Shown piece after piece: positions 50,986-59,291 of a stretch of DNA of 64,000 nucleotides (its first letter is position 1; every line of letters starts with the position of its first letter). The stretch comes from an uncultured Christensenella sp. (GTDB lineage Bacteria; Bacillota; Clostridia; Christensenellales; Borkfalkiaceae). A program made the translations under genes and the position numbers. The stretch lies in the NCBI GenBank assembly GCA_910579705.1, contig CAJTUI010000001.1, positions 124,001 through 188,000 on the forward strand, read 5' to 3'. A model generated the notes under the pieces. The model was given only the letters and a program-made list of their open reading frames with translations, made no database searches and had not been told where the DNA came from.

Positions 50986-53397
50986 ATGAAAGCACCTTTA
51001 AGTTGGCTTAAAGATTATGTTGATATAGACGTTTCGGCCGAAGAGTTGCAGAAAAAACTTTTCGGGTGCGGGTTCGAGGTCGAGGAGCTTATACAAATCG
51101 GAAAAGATATTTCGGGGGTAGTGGTCGGCGAAGTTACGGAATGCGAGCCCGTAGAGGGTACCCACCTCTCCGTTTGCAAAGTAGACTGCGGCGAGAAGGG
51201 AACTTTCCAGATTTGTTGCGGCGCGGACAACGTTAAAAAGGGCGTGAAAGTCCCCTGCGCCTTAATCGGCGCGACGGTCTACGCGACCGCGAAAGACCAC
51301 GTTACCGTGGAAGGCGTTATGACCATCAAAAAGGGCAAGCTGCGCGGCATCGAGTCTTACGGTATGCTCTGCTCCGGCGCGGAACTGGGCGTAAACGACG
51401 ATTTGTTCCCCGGCGGCGACTACTGCGGGCTTTTAATACTGCCCGACGACTGCAAGAACGGCGCGGACATAAAACCCATACTAGGGCTGGACGACTATGT
51501 GTTCGATATTTCCGTAACCGCAAACAGACCCGACTGCCAGAGTATTTTCGGAATGGCGCGCGAGATAGCCGCGGTTTTAAACAAGCCGGTAAAACAGCCC
51601 GACTATACTTACACTCCGGTAAAGGGAAAGTATCCCGAAATCAAAATTACCGACCTTGCGCCCGAACTCTGCCCCAGATATATCGGACACTACGTGACGG
51701 ACGTTAAAATCGCCCCCTCCCCCCGCTGGCTGAAAAAAAGGCTTGCGCTCTGCGGACTGCGCTCTATCAATAACATAGTCGACATTACGAACTTTATCCT
51801 GCTCGAACTCGGCCAGCCTATGCACGCGTTCGACCTGAGAACGCTTGCGGGAAACGAAGTAGTAATACGAAGAGCCGAAAACGGAGAAAAGATAACCACG
51901 CTGGACGGCAACGAATTTACGCTCGGCAACGAAAACCTTGTAATCTGCGACAGGGACAAGCCCTGCGCGCTTGCGGGTGTTATGGGCGGACTGGACAGCG
52001 AAATCAAGGACGACACAAGCGAAGTGCTGTTCGAGGCGGCGAAGTTCGCGCGCGACAACGTGAGAAAGACGGCACGGGCGCTCGGGCAACACTCCGACTC
52101 CTCCGCGCTGTTTGAAAAGGGCGTAAACGAGTATACGACGGAGCGGGCTATGAAAAGGGCTTTGCACCTTATCGGTAAGCTCGGTTGCGGCGTAGTCACC
52201 GACGCGCACGTGGACGTGGTTACCGAGTGTTCGCATTCCGAAGAAAAGAAAATGACCGTAAGCGTTAAAAAGATAAACGCGCTTCTGGGCATAGACGTGC
52301 CCGTGGATAAAATAGAAACCATTCTCAAAAACCTGAACTTCGGCGTTCAAACGCACGGCGACGAAATGCGCCTGACCGTGCCCGCGTACAGGGAGGACAT
52401 AGACGGTTATCCCGATATTGCCGAAGAAGTTATAAGGTTCTACGGATACGACAATATTCAGGGCACTTTCCTTCCCTCCGCTCTCATCACCAACGGCGGT
52501 TTCAACGACGAGCAGAAAGCCGAAAACAAGTTGAAGGACGCGCTTGTTTCCAAAGGGTTATACGAAATTTCCGCATATTCGTTCTATTCGCAAAAGGATC
52601 TGGATATGCTGCACTTGCCCGCGGACTGCGAGGAGCGTAAAGCTATAAGAATTTTAAACCCTATCAGCGAAGACCTGTCGATTATGCGCACCACGCTTGC
52701 GCCCTCTATGGTGAACGTGATAGTGAGAAATTTAAGGCGCGGGAATATGAGCGGTAAGCTTTTCGAGCTTGCGAAAGTTTATATAGCCGACAGCCTGCCG
52801 ATAAAGAACTTCCCCGCGGAAAATCAGCGGCTGTGCCTCGGTATGTGGGGCAAGGGCGATTTCTACGCGCTGAAAGGTCTTGTGGATTGCGTTGCCGATA
52901 CTTTCCGCACTAAGTTCGGTTACGAGCCTGCGGAAAAACCCTTCCTCCACCCCGGTATGACCGCGAAAGTGACCTGCGGCGGTAAGGAAATAGGCTATAT
53001 CGGCGTGCTTGCGCCCACGGTCGCAAACGAGCTTGCGCTTGACAGACAGGTCATAATCGCCGAACTGGACTATCAGACGATAGCAGAAAACGCACAGGCT
53101 TTCAGATACTCGCCCATTCCAAAGTTCGCGGAAGTCACGCGCGATCTGGCGCTGGTTTGCAATCTCGACGTGACCTGCGGTGCGATAGAAAAAGAAATTT
53201 ATACCGCCTGCAAATACGTTACCGACGTGTCGCTGTTCGATATTTACGTAGGCGCTCAGGTCGGCAACAACAAAAAGAGTATGGCGTTTAACATAACGTT
53301 CACGCCCAAAGACGAGCCCATCGAGGAAAAGATTGACGGATTTGTCAAAAAGATACTCAATAACCTCAAAGCCAAGCTAGACGTGGTAATGAGATAA
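50986..53397 (+). CDS. pheT: Phenylalanyl-tRNA synthetase beta subunit
   Basis: An 803-residue subunit of the (alpha-beta)2 synthetase. N-terminal MKAPLSWLKDYVDID, the EMAP-like tRNA-binding domain (about 40-150), the B3/B4 editing domain (about 210-390, with VVIRRAENGEKITTLDGNEF), B5 domains, the catalytic-like core and the anticodon-binding FDX domain at the end (KFAEVTRDLALVC) are in order. AAAGGAG precedes the ATG. Full length. Confidence 0.97.
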   Translation: MKAPLSWLKDYVDIDVSAEELQKKLFGCGFEVEELIQIGKDISGVVVGEVTECEPVEGTHLSVCKVDCGEKGTFQICCGADNVKKGVKVPCALIGATVYATAKDHVTVEGVMTIKKGKLRGIESYGMLCSGAELGVNDDLFPGGDYCGLLILPDDCKNGADIKPILGLDDYVFDISVTANRPDCQSIFGMAREIAAVLNKPVKQPDYTYTPVKGKYPEIKITDLAPELCPRYIGHYVTDVKIAPSPRWLKKRLALCGLRSINNIVDITNFILLELGQPMHAFDLRTLAGNEVVIRRAENGEKITTLDGNEFTLGNENLVICDRDKPCALAGVMGGLDSEIKDDTSEVLFEAAKFARDNVRKTARALGQHSDSSALFEKGVNEYTTERAMKRALHLIGKLGCGVVTDAHVDVVTECSHSEEKKMTVSVKKINALLGIDVPVDKIETILKNLNFGVQTHGDEMRLTVPAYREDIDGYPDIAEEVIRFYGYDNIQGTFLPSALITNGGFNDEQKAENKLKDALVSKGLYEISAYSFYSQKDLDMLHLPADCEERKAIRILNPISEDLSIMRTTLAPSMVNVIVRNLRRGNMSGKLFELAKVYIADSLPIKNFPAENQRLCLGMWGKGDFYALKGLVDCVADTFRTKFGYEPAEKPFLHPGMTAKVTCGGKEIGYIGVLAPTVANELALDRQVIIAELDYQTIAENAQAFRYSPIPKFAEVTRDLALVCNLDVTCGAIEKEIYTACKYVTDVSLFDIYVGAQVGNNKKSMAFNITFTPKDEPIEEKIDGFVKKILNNLKAKLDVVMR

Positions 53398-53487
53398 AAG
53401 ACAGAGAACGGGCGCCGCTTTAATGCACACTTTTCATAGGGAATCGAACCCCCCAAATATTTTATTGATACGCTTTCAGATTATGAA

Positions 53488-53520
53488 AAAAGCACTCGAA
53501 TATTTTATTCGAGTGCTTTT
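53488..53520 (-). terminator. Terminator of the small membrane-protein gene
   Basis: Stem AGCACTCGAATA/TATTCGAGTGCT with T runs on both strands; on the minus strand it follows the 59-aa gene by 70 bp. Confidence 0.85.
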
Positions 53521-53590
53521 AGCTAAACTTTATTAGAACGATAAATTGAAATTTAGCTTACAACTTTAATCAATCTTATATCAATATTAT

Positions 53591-53770
53591 TTATTTTTTG
53601 TCATTTCTCCAAGATATATAGCCAGCAATGAACATACTACAACAAAGAAGTGCAGGCGGAATTGCAGATACCATATTCACAGCATTACTGTCCACTATTG
53701 CAACGATTGAAAGAGCAATAGCCCCTAAACCGCCAAGTATTATTAAAATTAAGTCTATAATTTTCTTCAT
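53591..53770 (-). CDS. Small two-helix membrane protein (59 aa)
   Basis: Codes for 59 residues: MKKIIDLILIILGGLGAI opens a first membrane helix that runs to about residue 26, a short loop VDSNAVNMV follows, then a second helix (about 34-52, including ALLCCSMFIAGY) and a polar tail WRNDKK. AAGGAG lies nine bases upstream of the ATG, a TTGCGC-17-TATAAT promoter about 90 bp upstream, and a terminator downstream, so the gene is complete. Its AT-rich codons differ from all neighbours, suggesting recent acquisition. I do not recognise the family; a small toxin-like or regulatory membrane peptide is possible. Confidence 0.75.
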   Translation of the reverse strand: MKKIIDLILIILGGLGAIALSIVAIVDSNAVNMVSAIPPALLCCSMFIAGYISWRNDKK

Positions 53771-53856
53771 TACATTAATCTCCTTGCATTACATAATAAG
53801 TAATTTTCAAATAAAATTCAACGCTTTAATTACAAATTACTGTTTATAGTTGTTTC

Positions 53857-53885
53857 ATTATATCACGAAAAATGAAAATGCGCAA
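53857..53885 (-). promoter_or_regulatory. Promoter of the 59-aa membrane-protein gene
   Basis: TTGCGC (53880-53885), 17 bp, TATAAT (53857-53862) on the minus strand. Confidence 0.65.
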
Positions 53886-54065
53886 CCGATTGATTGAATT
53901 TTGCGGGAAATATAAAACATATCTATATCTCACTAGGCTACGAGTAGCCTAGTTCGTCCACGAAAAAAAGTACAGAAAAGGCACAGCTTAACGCTATGCC
54001 TAAATCTTTTTATTTGCGTCTTATTAAATTCCCTATGGGAATTACCGTAAAAAGCGGCGCCCGTT

Positions 54066-54725
54066 TTATTTTTTCGGAACCAGCGCGGAGCCCGAACCCG
54101 CGAGAGAGGCCTGTAAATATGTATCGGGGATTTTACCCGTTATAACGCTTTCGCATATGAGCACTTCTATCGTCGACGCTAGGTTCGTACTCTTTGACGG
54201 AAGAATTATAGAAATGTCCGAAACGATTTCAAGATACAGCGAGTGAAGAGTCTGGTTTATCCCCGCCTCCAAAAACTTTGTTACGAAACGGCACTCCACG
54301 TTGCTTATGGGGATAATCTTTATATTTATTTTCTGGCCGAAACCCGCAAGCGCCTCTATACCCGTCAGCGCGCCTATGGGAACCATAATCCCCTCCGCGC
54401 TCATCTTGTTGAGATTTTCCTGAGAAAGATATGCCGTGTCCCTCGCTATCCTGTTTATTTTGAGGCTGTCGGTGGTTATCGACGACACGTTCCCCGAACC
54501 GTCGCGGTCTATCGTTATCAGATCCTCGTAACGCACGGCGTCGTTTAGCGTGTAATAAATAGCGTCGTTGACCGCAACGGTCGTTATCGAGCGTATCGTC
54601 GCCTCGCTTATGGAAATAAGCACTTTCGTCACGTTGCGCTGAAAATAGATAAGCGTTGCGACTATCAAAAGGCACATAAAAACTATTAAAAATTTTAAAC
54701 GTTTAAACTTTCTGTTCTTCGCCAT
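54066..54725 (-). CDS. yunB: Sporulation protein YunB
   Basis: A 219-residue protein with one N-terminal membrane anchor (about 12-28) and an outside domain. DAIYYTLNDAVRYEDLITID and the conserved end of the domain (GKINIKIIPI-like GQKINIKIIPISNVEC, then EAGINQTLHSLYLEI) match YunB, a mother-cell sporulation protein of poorly known function. It is downstream of spoVAE by 13 bp and probably shares its transcript. Confidence 0.9.
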   Translation of the reverse strand: MAKNRKFKRLKFLIVFMCLLIVATLIYFQRNVTKVLISISEATIRSITTVAVNDAIYYTLNDAVRYEDLITIDRDGSGNVSSITTDSLKINRIARDTAYLSQENLNKMSAEGIMVPIGALTGIEALAGFGQKINIKIIPISNVECRFVTKFLEAGINQTLHSLYLEIVSDISIILPSKSTNLASTIEVLICESVITGKIPDTYLQASLAGSGSALVPKK

Positions 54726-54738
54726 ACAATATTGTATG

Positions 54739-55122
54739 TCAGTTGCGCTTTGTTCTTGATTTAAAAATCAAAGCCATTAAAAAAGCAAACACAACCGCAG
54801 CGGTAACGCCCGCGCTTGCGGCCGCCAAAGAACCCGTGACCGCATAGAAAAACCCGCGCTCCGCGCCCTTCATTGCGCCGTTGGCGAGAAGATAGCCGAA
54901 CCCCGAAATGGGCACTGTCGCGCCCGCGCCCGCGAAATCCACAAGCGGCTGGTAAACGCCTATCGCCGTAAGCACCACGCCCGCAAGCATAAAATACACG
55001 AGTATTTTACCCGCGGTAAGGTCTGTAAAGTTTATTATTATCTGCGCTATAAGACAAATACCGCCGCCGACGGCGAACGCCTTTAAAAACGCGAGAAATA
55101 TATCAAGTATTTCCTGTCCCAT
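54739..55122 (-). CDS. spoVAE: Stage V sporulation protein AE
   Basis: A 127-residue membrane protein with four hydrophobic segments. It is homologous to SpoVAC: VDFAGAGATVPISGFGYLLANGAMKG matches the AGAGSIVPITGFANSV segment there. SpoVAE is part of the channel that loads dipicolinic acid into the forespore. The ATG at 55122 lies 2 bp after the spoVAD stop; a longer open frame upstream is antisense-frame noise over spoVAD. Confidence 0.92.
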   Translation of the reverse strand: MGQEILDIFLAFLKAFAVGGGICLIAQIIINFTDLTAGKILVYFMLAGVVLTAIGVYQPLVDFAGAGATVPISGFGYLLANGAMKGAERGFFYAVTGSLAAASAGVTAAVVFAFLMALIFKSRTKRN

Positions 55123-55124
55123 AA

Positions 55125-56120
55125 TCAGTACTCCAAATCCACTGCGTGGCTTATGCAGGGTATGCTTTCGCCCTGTCCCGAGGATACGGTAGACAGCAGC
55201 GCGCCCGTTGCGGCGAAAAGTATGCGCTTGTACAGTCCCGCGCGCATTTTTGACAGCACGTAGGAGTTGAGAACCACTGCCGAGCACCCCGCGCCGCTGC
55301 CGCCCTGAAATTCCGTTTCTATCACCTTGTAGATAATTTCTCCGCAATCCACGTGGTTTTCGGAAATATCGTAGCCCTTTTCCCAGGTCAGGTCCTTTAC
55401 TATACGGCTGCCAAGCGCGCCCAAGTCGCCCGTTAAAATCATATCGTAGTCCTCGGGCGACGAACCGGTGTCCCTGAAATGCTGCATAAACGTATCGGCC
55501 GCCGCCGGCGCCATTGCCGCGCCCATATTGTTTACGTCCGTCACGCCGTAGTCGCATACGCGCCCCATCGTCGCGCTTGTTATCTTTATGCCCTCTTTGG
55601 CGTCGGTAATAACGCAACCGCCCGCGCCCGTTACCGTCCACTGCGACTGGGGCGGCCTTGTACAGCCGAGTTCCAGCGGGTAACGGTATTGCCTCTCCGC
55701 CGAGGCGAAGTGACTGCCCGTAGCCGCGACGGCGCGGCCTATATAGCCAGCGTTTACAAGCATTGCCGCAAGCATTATGCTTTCGCTCATAGTCGAGCAA
55801 GCCGAATACACGCCGAGAAACGGGAAGTCGTAATCGCGCGCCGCAAACGAGGCCGAGATAATCTGGTTTAAAAGGTCGCCCGAAAACATAACGTCTATGT
55901 CGCGTTCCTTGAAACCGCCCTTTTCGATTGCGAGCGACACCGCGTTCGTAAGCATTTTGCACTCCGCTTTTTCGTAAGTGCTTTCGCCGTACATATCGTC
56001 GTCAAGTGTTACGTCCGCGTAGCCGCCAATCACGCCCTCTTTTTCCTTACTGCCGCAGATTGCCGCAAACGAGGATATGCGGGGTTTGTTTTTAAAGAAT
56101 ACAGTATTGCCTTTTTTCAT
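55125..56120 (-). CDS. spoVAD: Stage V sporulation protein AD
   Basis: A 331-residue protein with a thiolase-like fold that binds dipicolinic acid in spore-formers. Family hallmarks include FLGVYSACSTMSESIMLAAM, ATGSHFASAERQYRYPLE and the terminal GESIPCISHAV. It overlaps the spoVAC stop by one base and is followed directly by spoVAE. Presence of SpoVAD strongly supports true endospore formation. Confidence 0.96.
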   Translation of the reverse strand: MKKGNTVFFKNKPRISSFAAICGSKEKEGVIGGYADVTLDDDMYGESTYEKAECKMLTNAVSLAIEKGGFKERDIDVMFSGDLLNQIISASFAARDYDFPFLGVYSACSTMSESIMLAAMLVNAGYIGRAVAATGSHFASAERQYRYPLELGCTRPPQSQWTVTGAGGCVITDAKEGIKITSATMGRVCDYGVTDVNNMGAAMAPAAADTFMQHFRDTGSSPEDYDMILTGDLGALGSRIVKDLTWEKGYDISENHVDCGEIIYKVIETEFQGGSGAGCSAVVLNSYVLSKMRAGLYKRILFAATGALLSTVSSGQGESIPCISHAVDLEY

Positions 56121-56569
56121 TATATAAAATAGTAAACAAGACCTACGAGCACGCCCGAAAACACGCCGAAGACGATTATCGCGCCCGCGACCGTAAACAT
56201 CTTAGCGGCCATACCGTAAATCCAGCCCTCCGTTTTAAATTCTATCGCGGGTGAGGTTACGCTGTTTGCAAAACCCGTTATGGGCACAATAGAACCCGCG
56301 CCCGCATACCTGCCTATCCTGTCGTATACGCCCAGGCCCGTTAAAAAACAGCCCAGAAATATGAGTATAACGGAAGTTGTGCCCGCAAGCTCGTCCCCCG
56401 TAAGCCCCGCGTATTCGAGCATAAGCCTGATGAACTGGCCTATGCAACAGATAAGCCCGCCCACGCCGAACGCCGCCGCGCAGTTTTTGAAATGCCGCGT
56501 GGGCGGGTCCTGCGTTTTTACGTAGTTTAAATAGTTGTTATTGTAGTTCTCCCCTGTCTTGCCTGTCAT
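56120..56569 (-). CDS. spoVAC: Stage V sporulation protein AC
   Basis: A 149-residue membrane protein with four segments; in Bacillus it is a mechanosensitive channel component releasing dipicolinic acid on germination. PPTRHFKNCAAAFGVGGLIC and GRYAGAGSIVPITGFANSV are conserved. GCAGGAGG precedes the start. It begins the spoVAC-spoVAD-spoVAE unit. Confidence 0.95.
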   Translation of the reverse strand: MTGKTGENYNNNYLNYVKTQDPPTRHFKNCAAAFGVGGLICCIGQFIRLMLEYAGLTGDELAGTTSVILIFLGCFLTGLGVYDRIGRYAGAGSIVPITGFANSVTSPAIEFKTEGWIYGMAAKMFTVAGAIIVFGVFSGVLVGLVYYFI

Positions 56570-56648
56570 TTCTGATACCTCCTGCCTTTGCCGTTTTTAT
56601 AAAGGTTTCGCGCTCGTCTCGGCGCGACAAATCAAATTCTTTTCTCAT
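56538..56648 (-). CDS. Possible 36-aa coupling peptide between SDR gene and spoVAC
   Basis: An ATG overlaps the SDR stop (ATGA) and opens a frame of 36 residues starting MRKEFDLSRRDERETFIK, charged and soluble, that runs 32 bp into spoVAC in another frame. It could couple translation of spoVAC to the SDR gene, or be chance. I know no homologue. Confidence 0.35.
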   Translation of the reverse strand: MRKEFDLSRRDERETFIKTAKAGGIRNDRQDRGELQ

Positions 56649-57442
56649 TGCCTGTACATCCTGTCGTTTAAATACAGCGTTACCTTTTCGGGTATGACGT
56701 GCGCGGCTATACGGTATGCCGAATTTTTAAACCCGCTGACCTTGACGACGGGGGGCTTGTCCGCAAGCAAAAGTTTGTAAATATCCTCCGCGACGGCCGA
56801 GGGCGACATACCTTTCTGCTCCATATCGGCAAGCGCGGAAACCGCCCTGTTTACGCTCTGGGCGTAGCTCCTGTTTTCGTCGTCCGAATACACCTTGCGT
56901 TTGAAAGTGAAATGCGTGGCCGTTCCGCCGGGCAGAAAAGCCGTGACTTTGATATTGTAAGGTTTCAGTTCCGAATACGCCTCGCGCGCAAGCATTTCCA
57001 AAGCGGCTTTGGACGAGGAATAGAACGCGTCGAAAAGAATCGGCAGTTCGCCGCCGAGCGAGCCGACAAGCACTATTCTGCCGCCCTTGACCTTCATAAA
57101 CGGTATCGCCGCCTGCATAGCTTTAAGCGCGCCGAAAAAGTTTACGTCGAAAAGATAGCGGTAATCGCTTTCCTTTGCGTACTCGATCGGCGCGGCCATT
57201 GAAAAACCCGCGCAATATATAAGAGCGTTTATGCCGTACTGCTCGCCCGCTTTAACAATCGCGTCCGTAAACGTACTGCCCGAAACCACGTCCGCAACCA
57301 CGTTTTTTACGCGCGAGTTTTTGCACGGCGTACGCGATATGTTTATTACGTTCCAGTTGCGGCAGGCAAGTCTTGCGCACGTTTCGCAACCTATGCCCGA
57401 ACTTCCGCCCACCACTATCGCAGTTGACCTGTATTTATCCAT
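56645..57442 (-). CDS. Short-chain dehydrogenase/reductase
   Basis: A 265-residue Rossmann-fold oxidoreductase. Cofactor motif GGSSGIG at about residue 12, then YCAG (the NNAG equivalent), the catalytic serine in LVGSLGGE and the YSSSK catalytic tyrosine-lysine pair. The C-terminal tail is longer and partly hydrophobic, as in lipid-type SDRs (3-ketosphinganine reductase-like). The gene leads into the spoVA cluster with a 75-bp gap, so it may be expressed in sporulation; the substrate is unknown. AGGAG is unusually close (one base) to the ATG. Confidence 0.85.
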   Translation of the reverse strand: MDKYRSTAIVVGGSSGIGCETCARLACRNWNVINISRTPCKNSRVKNVVADVVSGSTFTDAIVKAGEQYGINALIYCAGFSMAAPIEYAKESDYRYLFDVNFFGALKAMQAAIPFMKVKGGRIVLVGSLGGELPILFDAFYSSSKAALEMLAREAYSELKPYNIKVTAFLPGGTATHFTFKRKVYSDDENRSYAQSVNRAVSALADMEQKGMSPSAVAEDIYKLLLADKPPVVKVSGFKNSAYRIAAHVIPEKVTLYLNDRMYRQ

Positions 57443-57486
57443 ACTCCTATATTGCGGAAATTAAGAAAATTTTATGCGTAACCGCG

Positions 57487-58260
57487 TCAACCGAACGCCA
57501 CGTCGAGTATCATCATAACGGCGAAACCGAAAATAACGCCCACCGTCGCCTTGACCTTGCCCGACGAAAACGATTCGGGTATAAGCTCCGAGCAGACTAC
57601 CGCGACCATAGCGCCTGCGGAAAACGACAGCGCCCAGGGCAGGATACCGCTTATGAACGTTACGGCAAGCGCGCCGATAACGCCCGCGACTATCTCCACC
57701 GCGCCCGAGAGCTGGCCTATGAAAAATGATTTGGCCCTGCTCATACCGTTTGCGCGGAGCGGGAACGCAACGCACATACCCTCGGGAAAATTCTGTATGC
57801 CGATGCCGACCGCAAGCATAACCGCCGCGACCGCGCCCGGACCCGTGCCAGAGGCAAGCGCGCCGAACGCAACGCCGATTGCCAGACCTTCGGGGATATT
57901 GTGCATAGTAACCGCAATGCACATAACCGCGCAACTGCGCTTTTTCGCGTTGTCCGCAAACAAATGCAGTTTACCCGAAACAACGTCCGTAACTATTATA
58001 AGTATTCCTCCGAGAACGAATCCGCAGGTAAGTATGAGATAAGAAAATTCCTGAGCGGTTTCCAGCGCCGGCATAAGCAACGAGAAAAAAGTTGATGCAA
58101 GCATTATGCCTGCGGCCGTGCTCATCATTAACGCGAACGCGTTTTTGCCTATATTCTTACAGAAAAAAACCGGCAGAGCGCCAAGCGCCGTCAACGCCCA
58201 GGTGAACGTTGTGGCGAGTAATGCCTGCTGCCAGCCGTATAGATTGTTAAACCATTCCAC
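57487..58260 (-). CDS. ZIP-family metal transporter (GufA-like)
   Basis: A 257-residue membrane protein with about eight helices. The transport site is formed by MHNIPEGLAIGVAFGA in helix 4 and QNFPEGMCVAFPL in helix 5, the ZIP signatures that bind zinc, iron or manganese. Uptake is the usual direction. It lies 44 bp upstream of the SDR gene on the same strand. Confidence 0.92.
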   Translation of the reverse strand: MEWFNNLYGWQQALLATTFTWALTALGALPVFFCKNIGKNAFALMMSTAAGIMLASTFFSLLMPALETAQEFSYLILTCGFVLGGILIIVTDVVSGKLHLFADNAKKRSCAVMCIAVTMHNIPEGLAIGVAFGALASGTGPGAVAAVMLAVGIGIQNFPEGMCVAFPLRANGMSRAKSFFIGQLSGAVEIVAGVIGALAVTFISGILPWALSFSAGAMVAVVCSELIPESFSSGKVKATVGVIFGFAVMMILDVAFG

Positions 58261-58336
58261 AAGTGTTTCTCCATAGTGTATAACCTTTATTACAGTTACT
58301 TTATATTATGAAAAAACCCGAAATAATGTTAACGGT

Positions 58337-58375
58337 AAAAAGCGCCGCGGCTTTAAAGCCGCGGCGCGCGTTTTT
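58337..58375 (-). terminator. Terminator after the VTT-domain gene
   Basis: Perfect 13-bp arms GCGCCGCGGCTTT/AAAGCCGCGGCGC with T runs on both strands, directly after the gene ending at 58374. Confidence 0.88.
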
Positions 58376-59291
58376 ATTTTTCTTCTTCGTCTTTGATTTC
58401 TTCTTTTGCTCCGTCTTTACGGCGAAATCTGGAAACCAGCCATTTTTCAACCCTGTCCTGATACTTCAACGACAGGACGGCAAGCGCAATACATACGGCG
58501 AAAATCGCTATCCATACCGGTATTCCCCAGCCGCTGAAAGGTATTATCGTGCCCGTGCCGAGGAAACAGTACAAGGCGATTATCAGCGGACGGACGAGAA
58601 TTATCACTGTCGCAAAAAAGGCGAAATTCATTGAAGTCAGTCCCGCAACCATACACAAAATATCGTCGGGGAAAAACGGCAGGATTTGCATAAGCAAAAA
58701 TATCACCTTGCCCTTGCCCGCGATATACACGGAGTATTTATCTACCGCGTCCTTGCCCGCAATCCAGACGACCACCTTTTTCCCGAAAAGCCTGCCGATA
58801 AAATACGCTATTACCGAACCTATTATAACGCCTGCCGAGGCAAGCAGCGTGGAAATAAGTCCGCCCCAAATCTGACTGCCGGGGATATAGCATACTGCCG
58901 CGGGCAAAGGCAGTATAACCACCTGCAAAATCTGGATAAGCACGTAAACTATCATTCCCCAGCTGCCCGTGGAACGGATAATTTCCGTAAGCTTATCTAC
59001 CTTTTCCGCGTCCGTAGGGTAATCGTTCAGGTGCGCGAACGCGCTTAAAAGCGCTACGACCGACACCGTTACAAACACGCAGGCTTCGAGTATGAAACAG
59101 CTTTTCAAAAGCGCGTCTTTTTTAAGAAAAAATACTACCGTGCCGAAAACCGTGCCCGCCGCGGCCAGCCCGTAACAGACGGTTTTGGTGAGAGCGCCCC
59201 AGCCGTACATCAATAGCGCGGTTTCCGTGATTATCCCCGCGCAAAGCGCGACGGTGATTGCAAGTATAGTTATCTTATAAACGGTTTTCAT
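58374..59291 (-). CDS. TVP38/TMEM64 (VTT domain) membrane protein
   Basis: A 305-residue protein with six or more membrane segments and a charged C-terminal tail (FRRKDGAKEEIKDEEEK). The VTT (DedA-related) domain is seen from about residue 110: LPAAVCYIPGSQIWGG, then VIAYFIGRLFGKKVV and FPDDILCMVAGLTSMNF, the conserved FPDD box. Such proteins move or scramble lipids or lipid carriers. Its start touches the folA stop, so it is the third gene of thyA-folA-VTT. Confidence 0.88.
   Translation of the reverse strand: MKTVYKITILAITVALCAGIITETALLMYGWGALTKTVCYGLAAAGTVFGTVVFFLKKDALLKSCFILEACVFVTVSVVALLSAFAHLNDYPTDAEKVDKLTEIIRSTGSWGMIVYVLIQILQVVILPLPAAVCYIPGSQIWGGLISTLLASAGVIIGSVIAYFIGRLFGKKVVVWIAGKDAVDKYSVYIAGKGKVIFLLMQILPFFPDDILCMVAGLTSMNFAFFATVIILVRPLIIALYCFLGTGTIIPFSGWGIPVWIAIFAVCIALAVLSLKYQDRVEKWLVSRFRRKDGAKEEIKDEEEK

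Larger units (their letters stand above)
53407..54065. mobile_element. AT-rich cassette bounded by inverted repeats, probably inserted in a bidirectional terminator
   Basis: Outer arms AACGGGCGCCGCTTT (53407-53421) and AAAGCGGCGCCCGTT (54051-54065) are perfect complements; inner arms CATAGGGAAT (53435-53444) and ATTCCCTATG (54028-54037) are too, with 13 bp between on each side. The outer arms abut the ends of the convergent genes pheT and yunB and would form a terminator stem if adjacent. Inside lie one small gene with its own promoter and terminator and further hairpins (ACTAGGCTA-CGAG-TAGCCTAGT at 53932-53953; AGGCACAGC/GCTATGCCT at 53980-54002). No transposase or recombinase is present. 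Confidence 0.6.

Noticed and set aside
53425..53500. A complete tRNA gene on the minus strand
   Set aside because: Only a T-arm-like segment is present; no D-arm, anticodon arm or matching acceptor strand could be found.
53628..53849. 73-aa plus-strand frame inside the cassette
   Set aside because: The minus-strand 59-aa frame has a ribosome site, promoter and terminator, and a proper membrane-protein pattern; the plus frame has none of these.
54739..55962. 407-aa frame reading as an N-terminal extension of SpoVAE
   Set aside because: The first 280 residues are arginine-rich noise from another frame of spoVAD; only the last 127 residues from 55122 are SpoVAE.
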